DNA from: an uncultured Clostridia bacterium
GTDB lineage: Bacteria; Bacillota; Clostridia; Oscillospirales; Oscillospiraceae
Length of the DNA: 8,553 nucleotides
Direction: 5' to 3'
Assembly: GCA_937907975.1 (NCBI GenBank)
Contig: CALEQS010000276.1
Span: forward strand, 1-8,553
Of the stretch, positions 1 to 6,269 are shown one piece after another; the first letter of the stretch is position 1, and each line of letters starts with the position of its first letter. The position numbers and the translations under genes were made by a program. Under the pieces are notes generated by a model. That model did not search any database and had not been told where the DNA came from. It saw nothing but the letters and a program-made list of their open reading frames with translations.

Positions 1-333
1 TTCGATGGTGCCGGAAGTCAGAGCCGGGATGATACCGGAGAAGTCCATAGGCTGGAGTTCATACTGAAAGCCGCCCGCCTTGGCGATGGCATCCAGCAGC
101 TCTACATCAATACCCTTATAGCTGCCATCGTCCTGCTGGATCGCAAAGGGAGCAAACGCCTGATCGCAGGAGATCACATATACTTTGTCACTGTCTCCGG
201 TGCTGACCGCAGCAGAGGAACCGGCCGCTGAAGCACTTCCGCCTCCGCTGGCGGCAGAAGTTCCCTGACTCCCGCAGGAAGCCAGCACAAAAGCCATTGC
301 CAATGCCAGAATCAATGCAAGTTTCTTTTTCAT
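1..333 (-). CDS. ABC transporter substrate-binding lipoprotein, family 3 (polar amino acid type), 5' part only
   Basis: This is the N-terminal 111 codons of an extracellular solute-binding protein; the rest lies beyond the left edge (usual family length about 260-290 aa). Residues 1-20 are a lipoprotein signal peptide: MKKK, a hydrophobic core, then lipobox LASC with the lipidated Cys at residue 20. Residues 21-49 form a Ser/Gly/Ala-rich linker, as is common in Gram-positive lipoproteins. The binding domain starts near residue 50, with recognisable family-3 signatures: APFAI, GIDVELLDAIA and DFSGIIPALTSGTI. The ATG at 333-331 has a GGAGGT ribosome binding site about 8 bases upstream (342-347). 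It would capture an amino acid or similar small polar ligand outside the cell for an ABC importer whose permease and ATPase are probably encoded further left. It has its own promoter, so a role with the neighbouring ureide operon is possible but unproven. Confidence 0.93.
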   Translation of the reverse strand, partial: MKKKLALILALAMAFVLASCGSQGTSAASGGGSASAAGSSAAVSTGDSDKVYVISCDQAFAPFAIQQDDGSYKGIDVELLDAIAKAGGFQYELQPMDFSGIIPALTSGTIE

Positions 334-359
334 ATCTCATTACCTCCATTACTAATACT

Positions 360-404
360 AAAGGAGGCCTGCAGATTCGCGGCAGCGGGTCTGCACGCCT
401 CTTT
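360..404 (-). promoter_or_regulatory. Stem-loop in the leader of the binding-protein mRNA
   Basis: The arms 360-375 and 390-404 pair as 4 bp (AAAG/CTTT), a one-base bulge (364), 4 bp (AGGC/GCCT), a C/C mismatch and 6 bp (TGCAGA/TCTGCA). The loop is 14 bases, in which CGC and GCG can pair further. If transcription starts near 413, the hairpin begins about 9 bases from the 5' end and stops 12 bases before the ribosome binding site. It lacks a real U-tract, so it is a poor terminator; a 5' stabilising hairpin or a protein-bound leader is more likely. It matches no riboswitch I recognise. Confidence 0.5.
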
Positions 405-407
405 GCT

Positions 408-428
408 TGCTATGTCAGGATCATAGCA
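408..428. promoter_or_regulatory. Perfect 7-7-7 dyad over the -10 box, likely operator
   Basis: TGCTATG (408-414) and CATAGCA (422-428) are perfect inverted repeats around a 7-base centre. The dyad covers the -10 box (420-425) and the predicted transcription start of the binding-protein gene, which is where a dimeric repressor would block initiation. The cognate regulator is unknown. Confidence 0.5.
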
Positions 429-448
429 CAGCGTTACGATATTGTCAA
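420..448 (-). promoter_or_regulatory. Sigma-70/sigma-A promoter of the binding-protein gene
   Basis: Read on the - strand, a consensus -35 TTGACA (448-443) is followed by a 17-base spacer and TATGAT (425-420), one base off the TATAAT consensus. The predicted start is near 413, giving a leader of about 80 bases before the ATG at 333. This is the best promoter match in the window and indicates strong transcription unless repressed. Confidence 0.8.
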
Positions 449-469
449 TGATTTATGTTTGTATAAATC

Positions 470-487
470 ATATAATTTGAATTATAT
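470..487. repeat. A+T-only 8-2-8 palindrome upstream of the -35 box
   Basis: ATATAATT and AATTATAT are perfect inverted arms around TG. The centre lies about 65 bases upstream of the predicted start of the binding-protein mRNA, a position used by activators. Being made only of A and T, it could be chance in this A+T-rich gap. Confidence 0.3.
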
Positions 488-578
488 ATCTATCCATCTT
501 GCATTTTTCGCTGATGTTATAGATATTCCCCTCGCATTCATTTTATTTTTGCATTCGCATCGGTATTCTCATGCAAGT

Positions 579-610
579 AAACAGGCTGGGCAGAAAAGCC
601 CAGCCTGTTT
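579..610 (-). terminator. Hairpin terminator after the six-gene operon
   Basis: A perfect 13-bp stem (579-591 with 598-610) encloses a 6-base loop. It starts 45 bases past the stop codon at 656 on the - strand. The stem ends in TTT on that strand, but the U-run is short and interrupted (TTTACTT), so termination may be incomplete. By symmetry it could act in both directions. Confidence 0.65.
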
Positions 611-655
611 GATCCGTTTTCCCTTGCGATCGCAAAACGCAGAAATATATTGCTG

Positions 656-1990
656 TCAATTCATTTTCTTCTTACATTTCCAGCACACCGGCTCGAACTC
701 CCGCTTGAGCAGGCGCACCACCTCATCGCCGGTGGAGATGCTGACGCACCGGTCATAAGCTCCCGGCACACTGCCATAGGTGCGTACCCGCTGAAATCCG
801 GTCAGTTCCATCAGGGTCTTCAGCATATTCAGCTTCGTGGCATCCTTACGATACACCTTCAGATAGCTGTAACCGGGATAGTCGTCGGACGGATAGCAGA
901 GGAGCTTATAGCGCTCATCCGCACCGTCTGCGCACAGAGCTGCGTAGGCCGCGTCGATCTTCTCCGTCGTGTCCATCGCCATCAGGTAGGCCACCGCCTC
1001 CCCTTCCGGCAGAGGACGGTGCAGGTAATTTCGGTAGGGTGACTTCCGCAGCCGCTCAAATACCTGCCGGGAACCGTCACTTCCGATCTTCTGATAGTAG
1101 ATGAGCACAGAATTGCCCGCAATGACGTTCTGAAATGTCTCGATCCCCAGCTCCCTCAGGCGGTCCATGACTGTTTTCGCGTCCGCATAGGCCAGCTCCC
1201 GCTTGGCGGGAAACGCATTGTTTTTCACATCATAAAGCACCGCACCGTCCATCAGGATCAGCGGGCAGTTCACCCGAATATCCCCGGCGGCCTCCAGGAA
1301 GGAGGCCGGGGTGCGCATAGTCATGATGGACAGTGGAATGCCCTCGTCCAGCATACGGTTCAGCTCCACCCGGCTGTAATCAGACATGGTAGAACTGCGG
1401 GAGAGCAGTACATCGTCCAGCGCAGTGACAAACAGCGTGTCCCGTCTTTTTTTCCGCGGCAGATGACAGGCGTTGACTCCCATACCGATGGCAACGCCGA
1501 TCAGCGTGTCCACCACGCGGTTGAGCACAAAGAGGTAGGGATTTTCGTCACCGATATGCACCATGGTGACGGAGAGAAAAACAACGCAGGAGAAATAGGC
1601 CGCATTTTTCTTGTGCAACAGGTGCACCGCCGTAAACAGGCTGGCCGCCACCCCCAGCGCCACCGCCGTACAATAGCCCAAGTATACGATATGATATGGC
1701 CGAAACAAAAAGCACTGGAGCAGAATAACGCACAGTCCATAAAAAGCGCCCACAAAGGTGCCGCAGAGCCGTTGATTGGCCATTTTCCGGGTGTTTTCCC
1801 GGTAGGGCTGCATACACTGCAGTGCGGCCAGCGCCGTATAGAACGGAATACCCCGCCAGCCCCGCAGAACATAAACGAGGAAGCACAGGCCGATGGCTAC
1901 GGCGGACTTGACGATCCGCTGGCCGATCAGGTGGTGGTACGCCGGTCTCTTTCTCCGCTCTGCCTGCGCTTCCATAGACGAACCTGTCAC
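656..1990 (-). CDS. FUSC/aromatic-acid-exporter-like membrane protein fused to a degenerate HAD (Cof-type) domain
   Basis: Numbered from the GTG at 1990 (444 aa). Residues 25-175 form a membrane domain with about six hydrophobic segments (near 25-43, 47-60, 77-95, 101-119, 130-147, 154-175). It has the FUSC/ArAE pattern: RENTRKMANQRLCGTFVGAFYG after the second segment and NRVVDTLIGVAIGMGVN in the last. A basic HLPRKKRR stretch follows. Residues 186-435 resemble a Cof-type HAD phosphatase. However, motif I reads TALDDVLL where active enzymes have DxDxT, so the nucleophilic Asp is Ala190. Motif II (TMRT) and a motif III Lys (ATKLNMLK) survive; motif IV GDGxND is replaced by YGSVPGAYD. The domain is therefore probably a sensor or structural module, not a phosphatase. 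The tail has a CWKC pair. GTG is favoured because AAGGAA (1996-2001) sits 5 bases upstream and the start overlaps the previous stop (GTGA). An ATG at 1975 is the alternative. Export of an organic acid product is inferred from family and context. Confidence 0.78.
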   Translation of the reverse strand: MTGSSMEAQAERRKRPAYHHLIGQRIVKSAVAIGLCFLVYVLRGWRGIPFYTALAALQCMQPYRENTRKMANQRLCGTFVGAFYGLCVILLQCFLFRPYHIVYLGYCTAVALGVAASLFTAVHLLHKKNAAYFSCVVFLSVTMVHIGDENPYLFVLNRVVDTLIGVAIGMGVNACHLPRKKRRDTLFVTALDDVLLSRSSTMSDYSRVELNRMLDEGIPLSIMTMRTPASFLEAAGDIRVNCPLILMDGAVLYDVKNNAFPAKRELAYADAKTVMDRLRELGIETFQNVIAGNSVLIYYQKIGSDGSRQVFERLRKSPYRNYLHRPLPEGEAVAYLMAMDTTEKIDAAYAALCADGADERYKLLCYPSDDYPGYSYLKVYRKDATKLNMLKTLMELTGFQRVRTYGSVPGAYDRCVSISTGDEVVRLLKREFEPVCWKCKKKMN

Positions 1991-3381
1991 GCCCGTTCCT
2001 TGTTGGGTGTGACCAGCCGGCCATATGCCTTGGCAGATTCGTCCACCACGCCGCCGCGCATGAGCACCCGGCCCCGCAGCACGGTGTAAGTCAACCTGCA
2101 CTTCAGATGCCGTCCGTCATAGGGCACGGCAATATCCCGGGCGTGGGAGTAGTTTTTATTCTTATCCACCACCATCTCGCCATTCAGGTCAAAGGCGGCA
2201 AAGTCGGCGTCTGCGCCGGGACGGATCACACCCTTCTGCGGGTAGATATGAAAGCACTTGGCGGGATTGACGCACAGAAGCTCCACGCAGCGCTCCAGCG
2301 TCAGTTTCCCATCTTGCACCGCATTGAGCATCAGGGGCAGGCGCAGATCCACACCGGGGAAACCGGACACCGCCTTGAAGATGTTCTTCAGGCCCCGGGT
2401 CTTTTCCTCCAGCAGGAAGGGACTGTGGTCACTGCCAATATAGTCCACGCTGCCGTCATTGATATACTTCCACAGCCCGTCGGACAGCTCCTTGGTACGC
2501 AGCGGCGGGTTGCACTTGGCAAAGGGGCCGCAGCGCTCCAGATCATCCTCCGTCAGGAACAGGTAGTGGGGGCAGGTCTCCAGATAGACAGGCAGGCCCT
2601 CAGCCTTAGCCCGCTTGATGAGCTCCATAGCCTCCGGCGTGGAGACATGGGCGATCTCCACCCGGGCGCCGGTCTCCTTTGCAAAGCGGAGCACCCGCTC
2701 CACACTCTGCACCTCGGTAAAGGGTGGGCGGCTTCTGGCATGATCCCGGCCGGAGGTGTGCCCCTCCTCCTGAAATTTCTTGGCGTAGTAAGTAGTGAGG
2801 TCGTTGTTCTCCGCGTGGAAGGCACAGATCAGGCCGGTCTTGGCCAGCGCCTTCATGCCGATCATCAGCTCGGTGTCGTCGGCCATCGTCAGGCCCTCGA
2901 ACTCCTGCTCGCGGCCCTCGGGTGGGGCATGGAGGAAGGTCTTATAGGCCACGATGCGGCCATCATCGGCCAGCTTCTGGATGTCCTCCGCGTGCTTGGC
3001 GCTGGCGGCACCGTAGAAGCAGTAATCCACCACGCACTGAGCCTCTGCCCGGGCGATGCGGTTGTTCAGGATCTCCACATTGTACTGGGGCGGCACGCTG
3101 ATGGGGTGCTCCATGATGGTGGTCACTCCGCCTGCGGCGGCGGCCAGCGTCTCGGTGTAGAAATTGCCCCGCTCCACATGGCCCGGATCCCGGACGTGCA
3201 TATGGGTGTCGATGGTGCCGGGAATCAGATACTGTCCGGCGAGGTCTAACACCTCTGCGGCCTCCGGCACCTCGGACGGCTCAGTGATCGACGCAATCTT
3301 GCCGTCCTTCACGCCCACATTGGCCGGCGCGAAGCTGCCGTCCAGATAAGTTTTTGCGCTTTTCAGCAGCAGATCCAGCAT
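1987..3381 (-). CDS. AllB-type cyclic amidohydrolase (allantoinase/hydantoinase family)
   Basis: A 464-aa protein of the usual length for the family. It hydrolyses a cyclic amide ring (allantoin, a hydantoin or a dihydropyrimidine) to the open carbamoyl acid in the cytoplasm, using two metal ions. The expected ligands are visible: His60 and His62 (GTIDTHMH), the carboxylated Lys147 (AYKTFL), His189 (CAFHAEN), His245 (IAHVST) and Asp318 (GSDHSPF). ETCPHYLFL followed by FAKCNPPLR, and SDHSP rather than the TDHC of D-hydantoinases, place it nearer allantoinase. The usual allantoinase MPLN stretch after GGVTT is EHPIS here, so the ring substituent may differ. The ATG at 3381 has AAGGAG about 11 bases upstream, inside the end of the preceding gene, which stops 6 bases before this start. 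Its stop overlaps the start of the exporter gene. Amidohydrolase family assignment is firm; substrate is open. Confidence 0.88.
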   Translation of the reverse strand: MLDLLLKSAKTYLDGSFAPANVGVKDGKIASITEPSEVPEAAEVLDLAGQYLIPGTIDTHMHVRDPGHVERGNFYTETLAAAAGGVTTIMEHPISVPPQYNVEILNNRIARAEAQCVVDYCFYGAASAKHAEDIQKLADDGRIVAYKTFLHAPPEGREQEFEGLTMADDTELMIGMKALAKTGLICAFHAENNDLTTYYAKKFQEEGHTSGRDHARSRPPFTEVQSVERVLRFAKETGARVEIAHVSTPEAMELIKRAKAEGLPVYLETCPHYLFLTEDDLERCGPFAKCNPPLRTKELSDGLWKYINDGSVDYIGSDHSPFLLEEKTRGLKNIFKAVSGFPGVDLRLPLMLNAVQDGKLTLERCVELLCVNPAKCFHIYPQKGVIRPGADADFAAFDLNGEMVVDKNKNYSHARDIAVPYDGRHLKCRLTYTVLRGRVLMRGGVVDESAKAYGRLVTPNKERA

Positions 3382-3387
3382 AACTGC

Positions 3388-4593
3388 TCAAACTCCTTCC
3401 ATATACTGCCGGTTCAGTTCCAGCAGCGCCTGATAGAGGGTCTCCACGCCGGAGCCGATCTGCTCCCATGTGGTAAACTCTTTTTTATTGTGACTGATGC
3501 CGCCCCGGCTGGGGACAAACAGCATCCCGATAGGCATCTTCATGGCAAAGGCATTGCCGTCGTGGGTGGCCCCGCTGGCCATCTCCCGCCAGCGCAGGCC
3601 GGAGCTGCGGCAGGCTCGCTCCAGCGCGGCGATCAATCTCTCGTCGCACTGCACCGGGGCTTTTGCAACAATGGGGGCAAAGCGGAACTCCACCTCCGGG
3701 ATCTCCGCCGCAGCGGCTTTGACCCGCTCGAAAAAAGCCGTCATGCGCGCATCATCCCGGCTGCGCACCTCCAGCACCATTTCTGCCCTTCCGGGCACCA
3801 CCGGGGCGGAGTTGGGAAACAGCTCAAATTTACCCACCGTCGCCACCAGATCGTGGCCGTACTCTCGGGCCATCGTGTCAATGCGGACGATCAGCTTACT
3901 GGCCGCCACCATCGCATCGTGCCGGAACTCCATCATGGTCGTCCCTGCGTGGTTGGCTTCGCCCAGCACGGAGATCTGCCAGCGGCGCAGGCCCACGATG
4001 CCGGTGACAACGCCGAGGTCTTCCCCAGCCTCGTCCAGCGTCTTGCCCTGCTCGATGTGCAGTTCCAGATAGCCGAGGGCATCCGAGGTATCCAGCCGGG
4101 CATTTTCCATATCCTCGCGGCTGAGCCCGAAGCGGGCGGCAATGTCCAGATAGCCGGGTTGATCCAGATCCACAAGGCCCATCATGCAGCGGCTCCCAAA
4201 GGTGCCGCCCAAATCATTGCCCTCCTCGCCGTTGGTGGCCAGCACATGAAGGTCAAATGCGCGCTGCGGCTGCTCCCGGGCAAAGCGGCGGACACACTCC
4301 ACCCCGGCAATAATGCCCAGTGCACCATCGTAAAGGCCGCCGTCCCGGACCGTGTCCAGATGGGAGCCGAGGTAGAGCGTCCCGGTGCCGCTCTCGGTGG
4401 CCGGGAGCACGCCGTGTAGATTGCCCACGCTGTCCCGGCGGACGACCAGTCCGCTCTGGTGCATATATTCCATCAGCTTCTCCGCCGCCCGGTCATACTC
4501 CTGGGTGAACAGCAACCGATTGACCGCACCGTCCTCACCCCGGCCCACACCGCCGATGTCCAGCAGATGTTCCCTGATCGCATTCAGATCCAT
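3388..4593 (-). CDS. M20-family allantoate / N-carbamoyl-L-amino-acid amidohydrolase
   Basis: A 401-aa zinc-dependent amidohydrolase of the AllC/HyuC group (usually about 410 aa). It removes the carbamoyl group from an open ureide, giving an amino compound, CO2 and NH3. Metal and catalytic residues can be read in order: His78 and Asp80 (GSHLDT), Asp89 (YDGALG), Glu123-Glu124 (NGEEGND), His179 (ELHIEQG), His215 in the dimerisation/lid part (NHAGTT), His344 (GATHDGNAFA) and His368 (GGISHNKKEF). The EEGND and THDG forms differ from the more common EEGSRF and GHDA, so this is a divergent branch. The open frame runs upstream to 4875, but that extension is antisense-like and overlaps the dehydrogenase gene. 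The ATG at 4593 has AAAGGAG 6 bases upstream and leaves a 28-base gap to the preceding stop. It works naturally after the cyclic amidohydrolase encoded next to it. Confidence 0.9.
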   Translation of the reverse strand: MDLNAIREHLLDIGGVGRGEDGAVNRLLFTQEYDRAAEKLMEYMHQSGLVVRRDSVGNLHGVLPATESGTGTLYLGSHLDTVRDGGLYDGALGIIAGVECVRRFAREQPQRAFDLHVLATNGEEGNDLGGTFGSRCMMGLVDLDQPGYLDIAARFGLSREDMENARLDTSDALGYLELHIEQGKTLDEAGEDLGVVTGIVGLRRWQISVLGEANHAGTTMMEFRHDAMVAASKLIVRIDTMAREYGHDLVATVGKFELFPNSAPVVPGRAEMVLEVRSRDDARMTAFFERVKAAAAEIPEVEFRFAPIVAKAPVQCDERLIAALERACRSSGLRWREMASGATHDGNAFAMKMPIGMLFVPSRGGISHNKKEFTTWEQIGSGVETLYQALLELNRQYMEGV

Positions 4594-4621
4594 ACGCAGC
4601 TCCTTTACCGTATCAGTGCAT

Positions 4622-5593
4622 TCAGTGAACGGACAGATTGATGACATTCTCCAGCGGCTCCCCGGCCAGATAGTGCCCGATGTTGCGCTCCATAAGCTGG
4701 CCGATAAAATGCGTCCAGGTGTCACCCATGCCCGCCTTGTGAGAGGTGATAAAGATGTTGGGCAGATCCCAGAGCGGGCTGTCCGCTGAAAGCGGCTCCT
4801 GCTCAAACACGTCACAGGCGGCCCAGGCGATCTTCCCCTCCCGGAGTGCGCGCTCCAGCGCCTGCTCGTCCACAATGGGGCCGCGGGAGACGTTGATGAG
4901 CATGGCGGTGGACTTCATCTTATCAAACACTTCATCATTGACCATGTGATAAGTGGAATCAAACAGCGGAATGGTGAGCAGCACAAAGTCGCTCTCCCGC
5001 AGCAGCTTGTCCAGCCCGGATGCATCGGTATAACACTCGGTGAGCTCCGGCTCGTCATACTTTTTGATGTCATAGGCCCGGATGTCCATGCCGAAAGCCT
5101 TGGCCCGGACGGCCACCTCATGACCAAGAGAGCCGTAGCCCACAATGCCCAGCTTCTTGCCGAAAATATCAGTGTAGCACCTGCACATCCACTGGTCCTG
5201 CCCGAAGGAATTCCACTTGTGGTCGCGCTTATTCTGCTCCACCTCCCGCACCTTGCGGGTGAAGAACAGGATCTTGCACAGCACATCCTCGGCGATGGAG
5301 CGGCTCATCACGCCTCGGCTATTGGTCAGCGTCAGCCCGCGCCGGCGGATCTCGTCTACATCGGCGGCGTCATAGCCTGCGCCGGTGACCTGCACCCACT
5401 TCAGATCGGGCGCACGGTCGAGGAAATCCTTATTGATGAGAAAGGGCTGGGCCAGCACGCCCTCCACGCCGGAGAAGTCACGACTGGGATTCCGGAAGTC
5501 GTCGTCCTCCAGAAAGGTCACCTGCTGTGCGATCTCCTCGGAAAACAGGTATTCATAGAGCTGATTACACAGGAATTTCTTCTGATCTGCCAT
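4622..5593 (-). CDS. D-2-hydroxyacid dehydrogenase, NAD(P)-dependent
   Basis: A 323-aa member of the D-isomer-specific 2-hydroxyacid dehydrogenase family, which reduces 2-oxo acids to D-2-hydroxy acids or the reverse. The nucleotide-binding loop is GYGSLG (residues 152-157), and Asp175 at the end of the next strand (RAYD) favours NADH over NADPH. The catalytic triad is present: Arg237 (NVSRGPIVDE), Glu266 (DVFEQEPL) and His285 (TSHKAGMG). The substrate-binding loop reads VTGAGYD (69-75) where many relatives have a GVG form. The start at 5593 has GAGG about 9 bases upstream and lies 10 bases after the racemase stop. This is not the LDH2-type ureidoglycolate dehydrogenase (AllD) of allantoin operons. 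In this position it could reduce the 2-oxo acid made by the aminotransferase; glyoxylate or hydroxypyruvate reduction is the alternative. Confidence 0.9.
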   Translation of the reverse strand: MADQKKFLCNQLYEYLFSEEIAQQVTFLEDDDFRNPSRDFSGVEGVLAQPFLINKDFLDRAPDLKWVQVTGAGYDAADVDEIRRRGLTLTNSRGVMSRSIAEDVLCKILFFTRKVREVEQNKRDHKWNSFGQDQWMCRCYTDIFGKKLGIVGYGSLGHEVAVRAKAFGMDIRAYDIKKYDEPELTECYTDASGLDKLLRESDFVLLTIPLFDSTYHMVNDEVFDKMKSTAMLINVSRGPIVDEQALERALREGKIAWAACDVFEQEPLSADSPLWDLPNIFITSHKAGMGDTWTHFIGQLMERNIGHYLAGEPLENVINLSVH

Positions 5594-5603
5594 TGTAAAC
5601 GCC

Positions 5604-6269
5604 TCACTTTCCCGCGCTGTAATAGCGGAATTTGCTTGTTTTCAACCCGGCGTGTACCATGCCCTCGGCTATGCTGAGGGCACACACCACCCCGTCCAGC
5701 ACCGGAACACCCAGTACCTGCGTCATATCCTCCGCCAGCTGGCACAGTCCGGCGCAGCCCAGAATGATGACCTCGGCGCCATCCTCCTCCATGCACCGCC
5801 GTCCGGCGCGGATATACCGCTCCAGTTCACCGCCCTCGCCCTCCGGGTTGCGGATGGAGACAAAGTGCTGCTCCATATGGTAGGAGCGGATCAGGTTGAC
5901 CTTATTGGGGTTGGAGTAGACCCCCGTAGAGATGACAGAAAAGCTGTCTCCCAGCATGGCGGCCAGATAGAAGCTGGCCTCGCCGATGCCCAGCACCGGC
6001 TTGGATGATAGCTCCCGCAGCAGCTGGAGGTTGGGGTCGCAGTGACAGGCCACGATAAAGGCGTCCGCTTTGTCCCCATACTCCCGCACAATAGCGCTCA
6101 TACCCGGAGCGGCCAGCGCCCGGTCTTCAAAAGTGTCGATAAATTCCGGTGCGCCGGGGGTAGGCAGCACTGTCACCTGAAACCGCCCAGCCGCATAGCG
6201 CTCGGCGGCATTGCGGATGTCGGTGGTCATGGTTTCTGAGCTGTTGGGGTTGATGACAACAATGTTCAT
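5604..6269 (-). CDS. Asp/Glu/hydantoin racemase family protein (hydantoin or allantoin racemase)
   Basis: A 221-aa cytoplasmic protein, close to the usual 220-250 aa. It opens with VINPNSSETMT, the signature of hydantoin/allantoin racemases. The two catalytic cysteines are visible: Cys75 (VACHCDPNL, where relatives have ACFGDPGL) and Cys172 (LGCAGL). Extra cysteines Cys77 and Cys176 lie next to each. These enzymes need no cofactor and interconvert the enantiomers of a 5-substituted hydantoin or of allantoin, so that a stereospecific ring hydrolase can use both. The start ATG overlaps the aminotransferase stop as ATGA, which indicates translational coupling. Aspartate or glutamate racemase activity is possible from the fold, but the ring hydrolase and carbamoyl amidohydrolase downstream favour a ureide substrate. 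Confidence 0.87.
   Translation of the reverse strand: MNIVVINPNSSETMTTDIRNAAERYAAGRFQVTVLPTPGAPEFIDTFEDRALAAPGMSAIVREYGDKADAFIVACHCDPNLQLLRELSSKPVLGIGEASFYLAAMLGDSFSVISTGVYSNPNKVNLIRSYHMEQHFVSIRNPEGEGGELERYIRAGRRCMEEDGAEVIILGCAGLCQLAEDMTQVLGVPVLDGVVCALSIAEGMVHAGLKTSKFRYYSAGK

Larger units (their letters stand above)
334..655. other. A+T-rich intergenic region between the operon end and the binding-protein gene
   Basis: No gene is supported in these 322 bases. Read on the - strand it holds, in order: the hairpin terminator after the operon (579-610), an A+T palindrome (470-487), a sigma-70-type promoter (420-448), a dyad over its -10 box (408-428), a leader hairpin (360-404) and the ribosome binding site (342-347). 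GCATTC occurs twice (534-539 and 551-556) in the A+T-rich stretch, with no evident function. Nothing recognisable is seen between 488 and 578 apart from that. Confidence 0.7.

Noticed and set aside
334..419. Riboswitch in the leader of the binding-protein gene
   Set aside because: The leader is only about 80 bases and forms one simple hairpin; no lysine, glycine, SAM or T-box core elements are present.
297..758. 153-aa open frame on the + strand over the intergenic region
   Set aside because: It crosses a promoter, two hairpins and both neighbouring genes' ends, with no ribosome binding site or domain.
1991..2101. N-terminal extension of the exporter-HAD reading frame
   Set aside because: It overlaps the end of the cyclic amidohydrolase and is rich in Arg/Gly/His, unlike a membrane protein start.
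2107..3249. 380-aa open frame on the + strand opposite the cyclic amidohydrolase
   Set aside because: It mirrors the codon phase of a gene with clear catalytic motifs, has no recognisable domain and low complexity (His/Gly/Ala/Leu-rich). Such frames are common opposite G+C-rich genes.
4594..4875. N-terminal extension of the carbamoyl amidohydrolase reading frame
   Set aside because: The added residues are Arg/Ser/Trp/Pro-rich, overlap the dehydrogenase gene in another frame and match no family; the ATG at 4593 has a good ribosome binding site.
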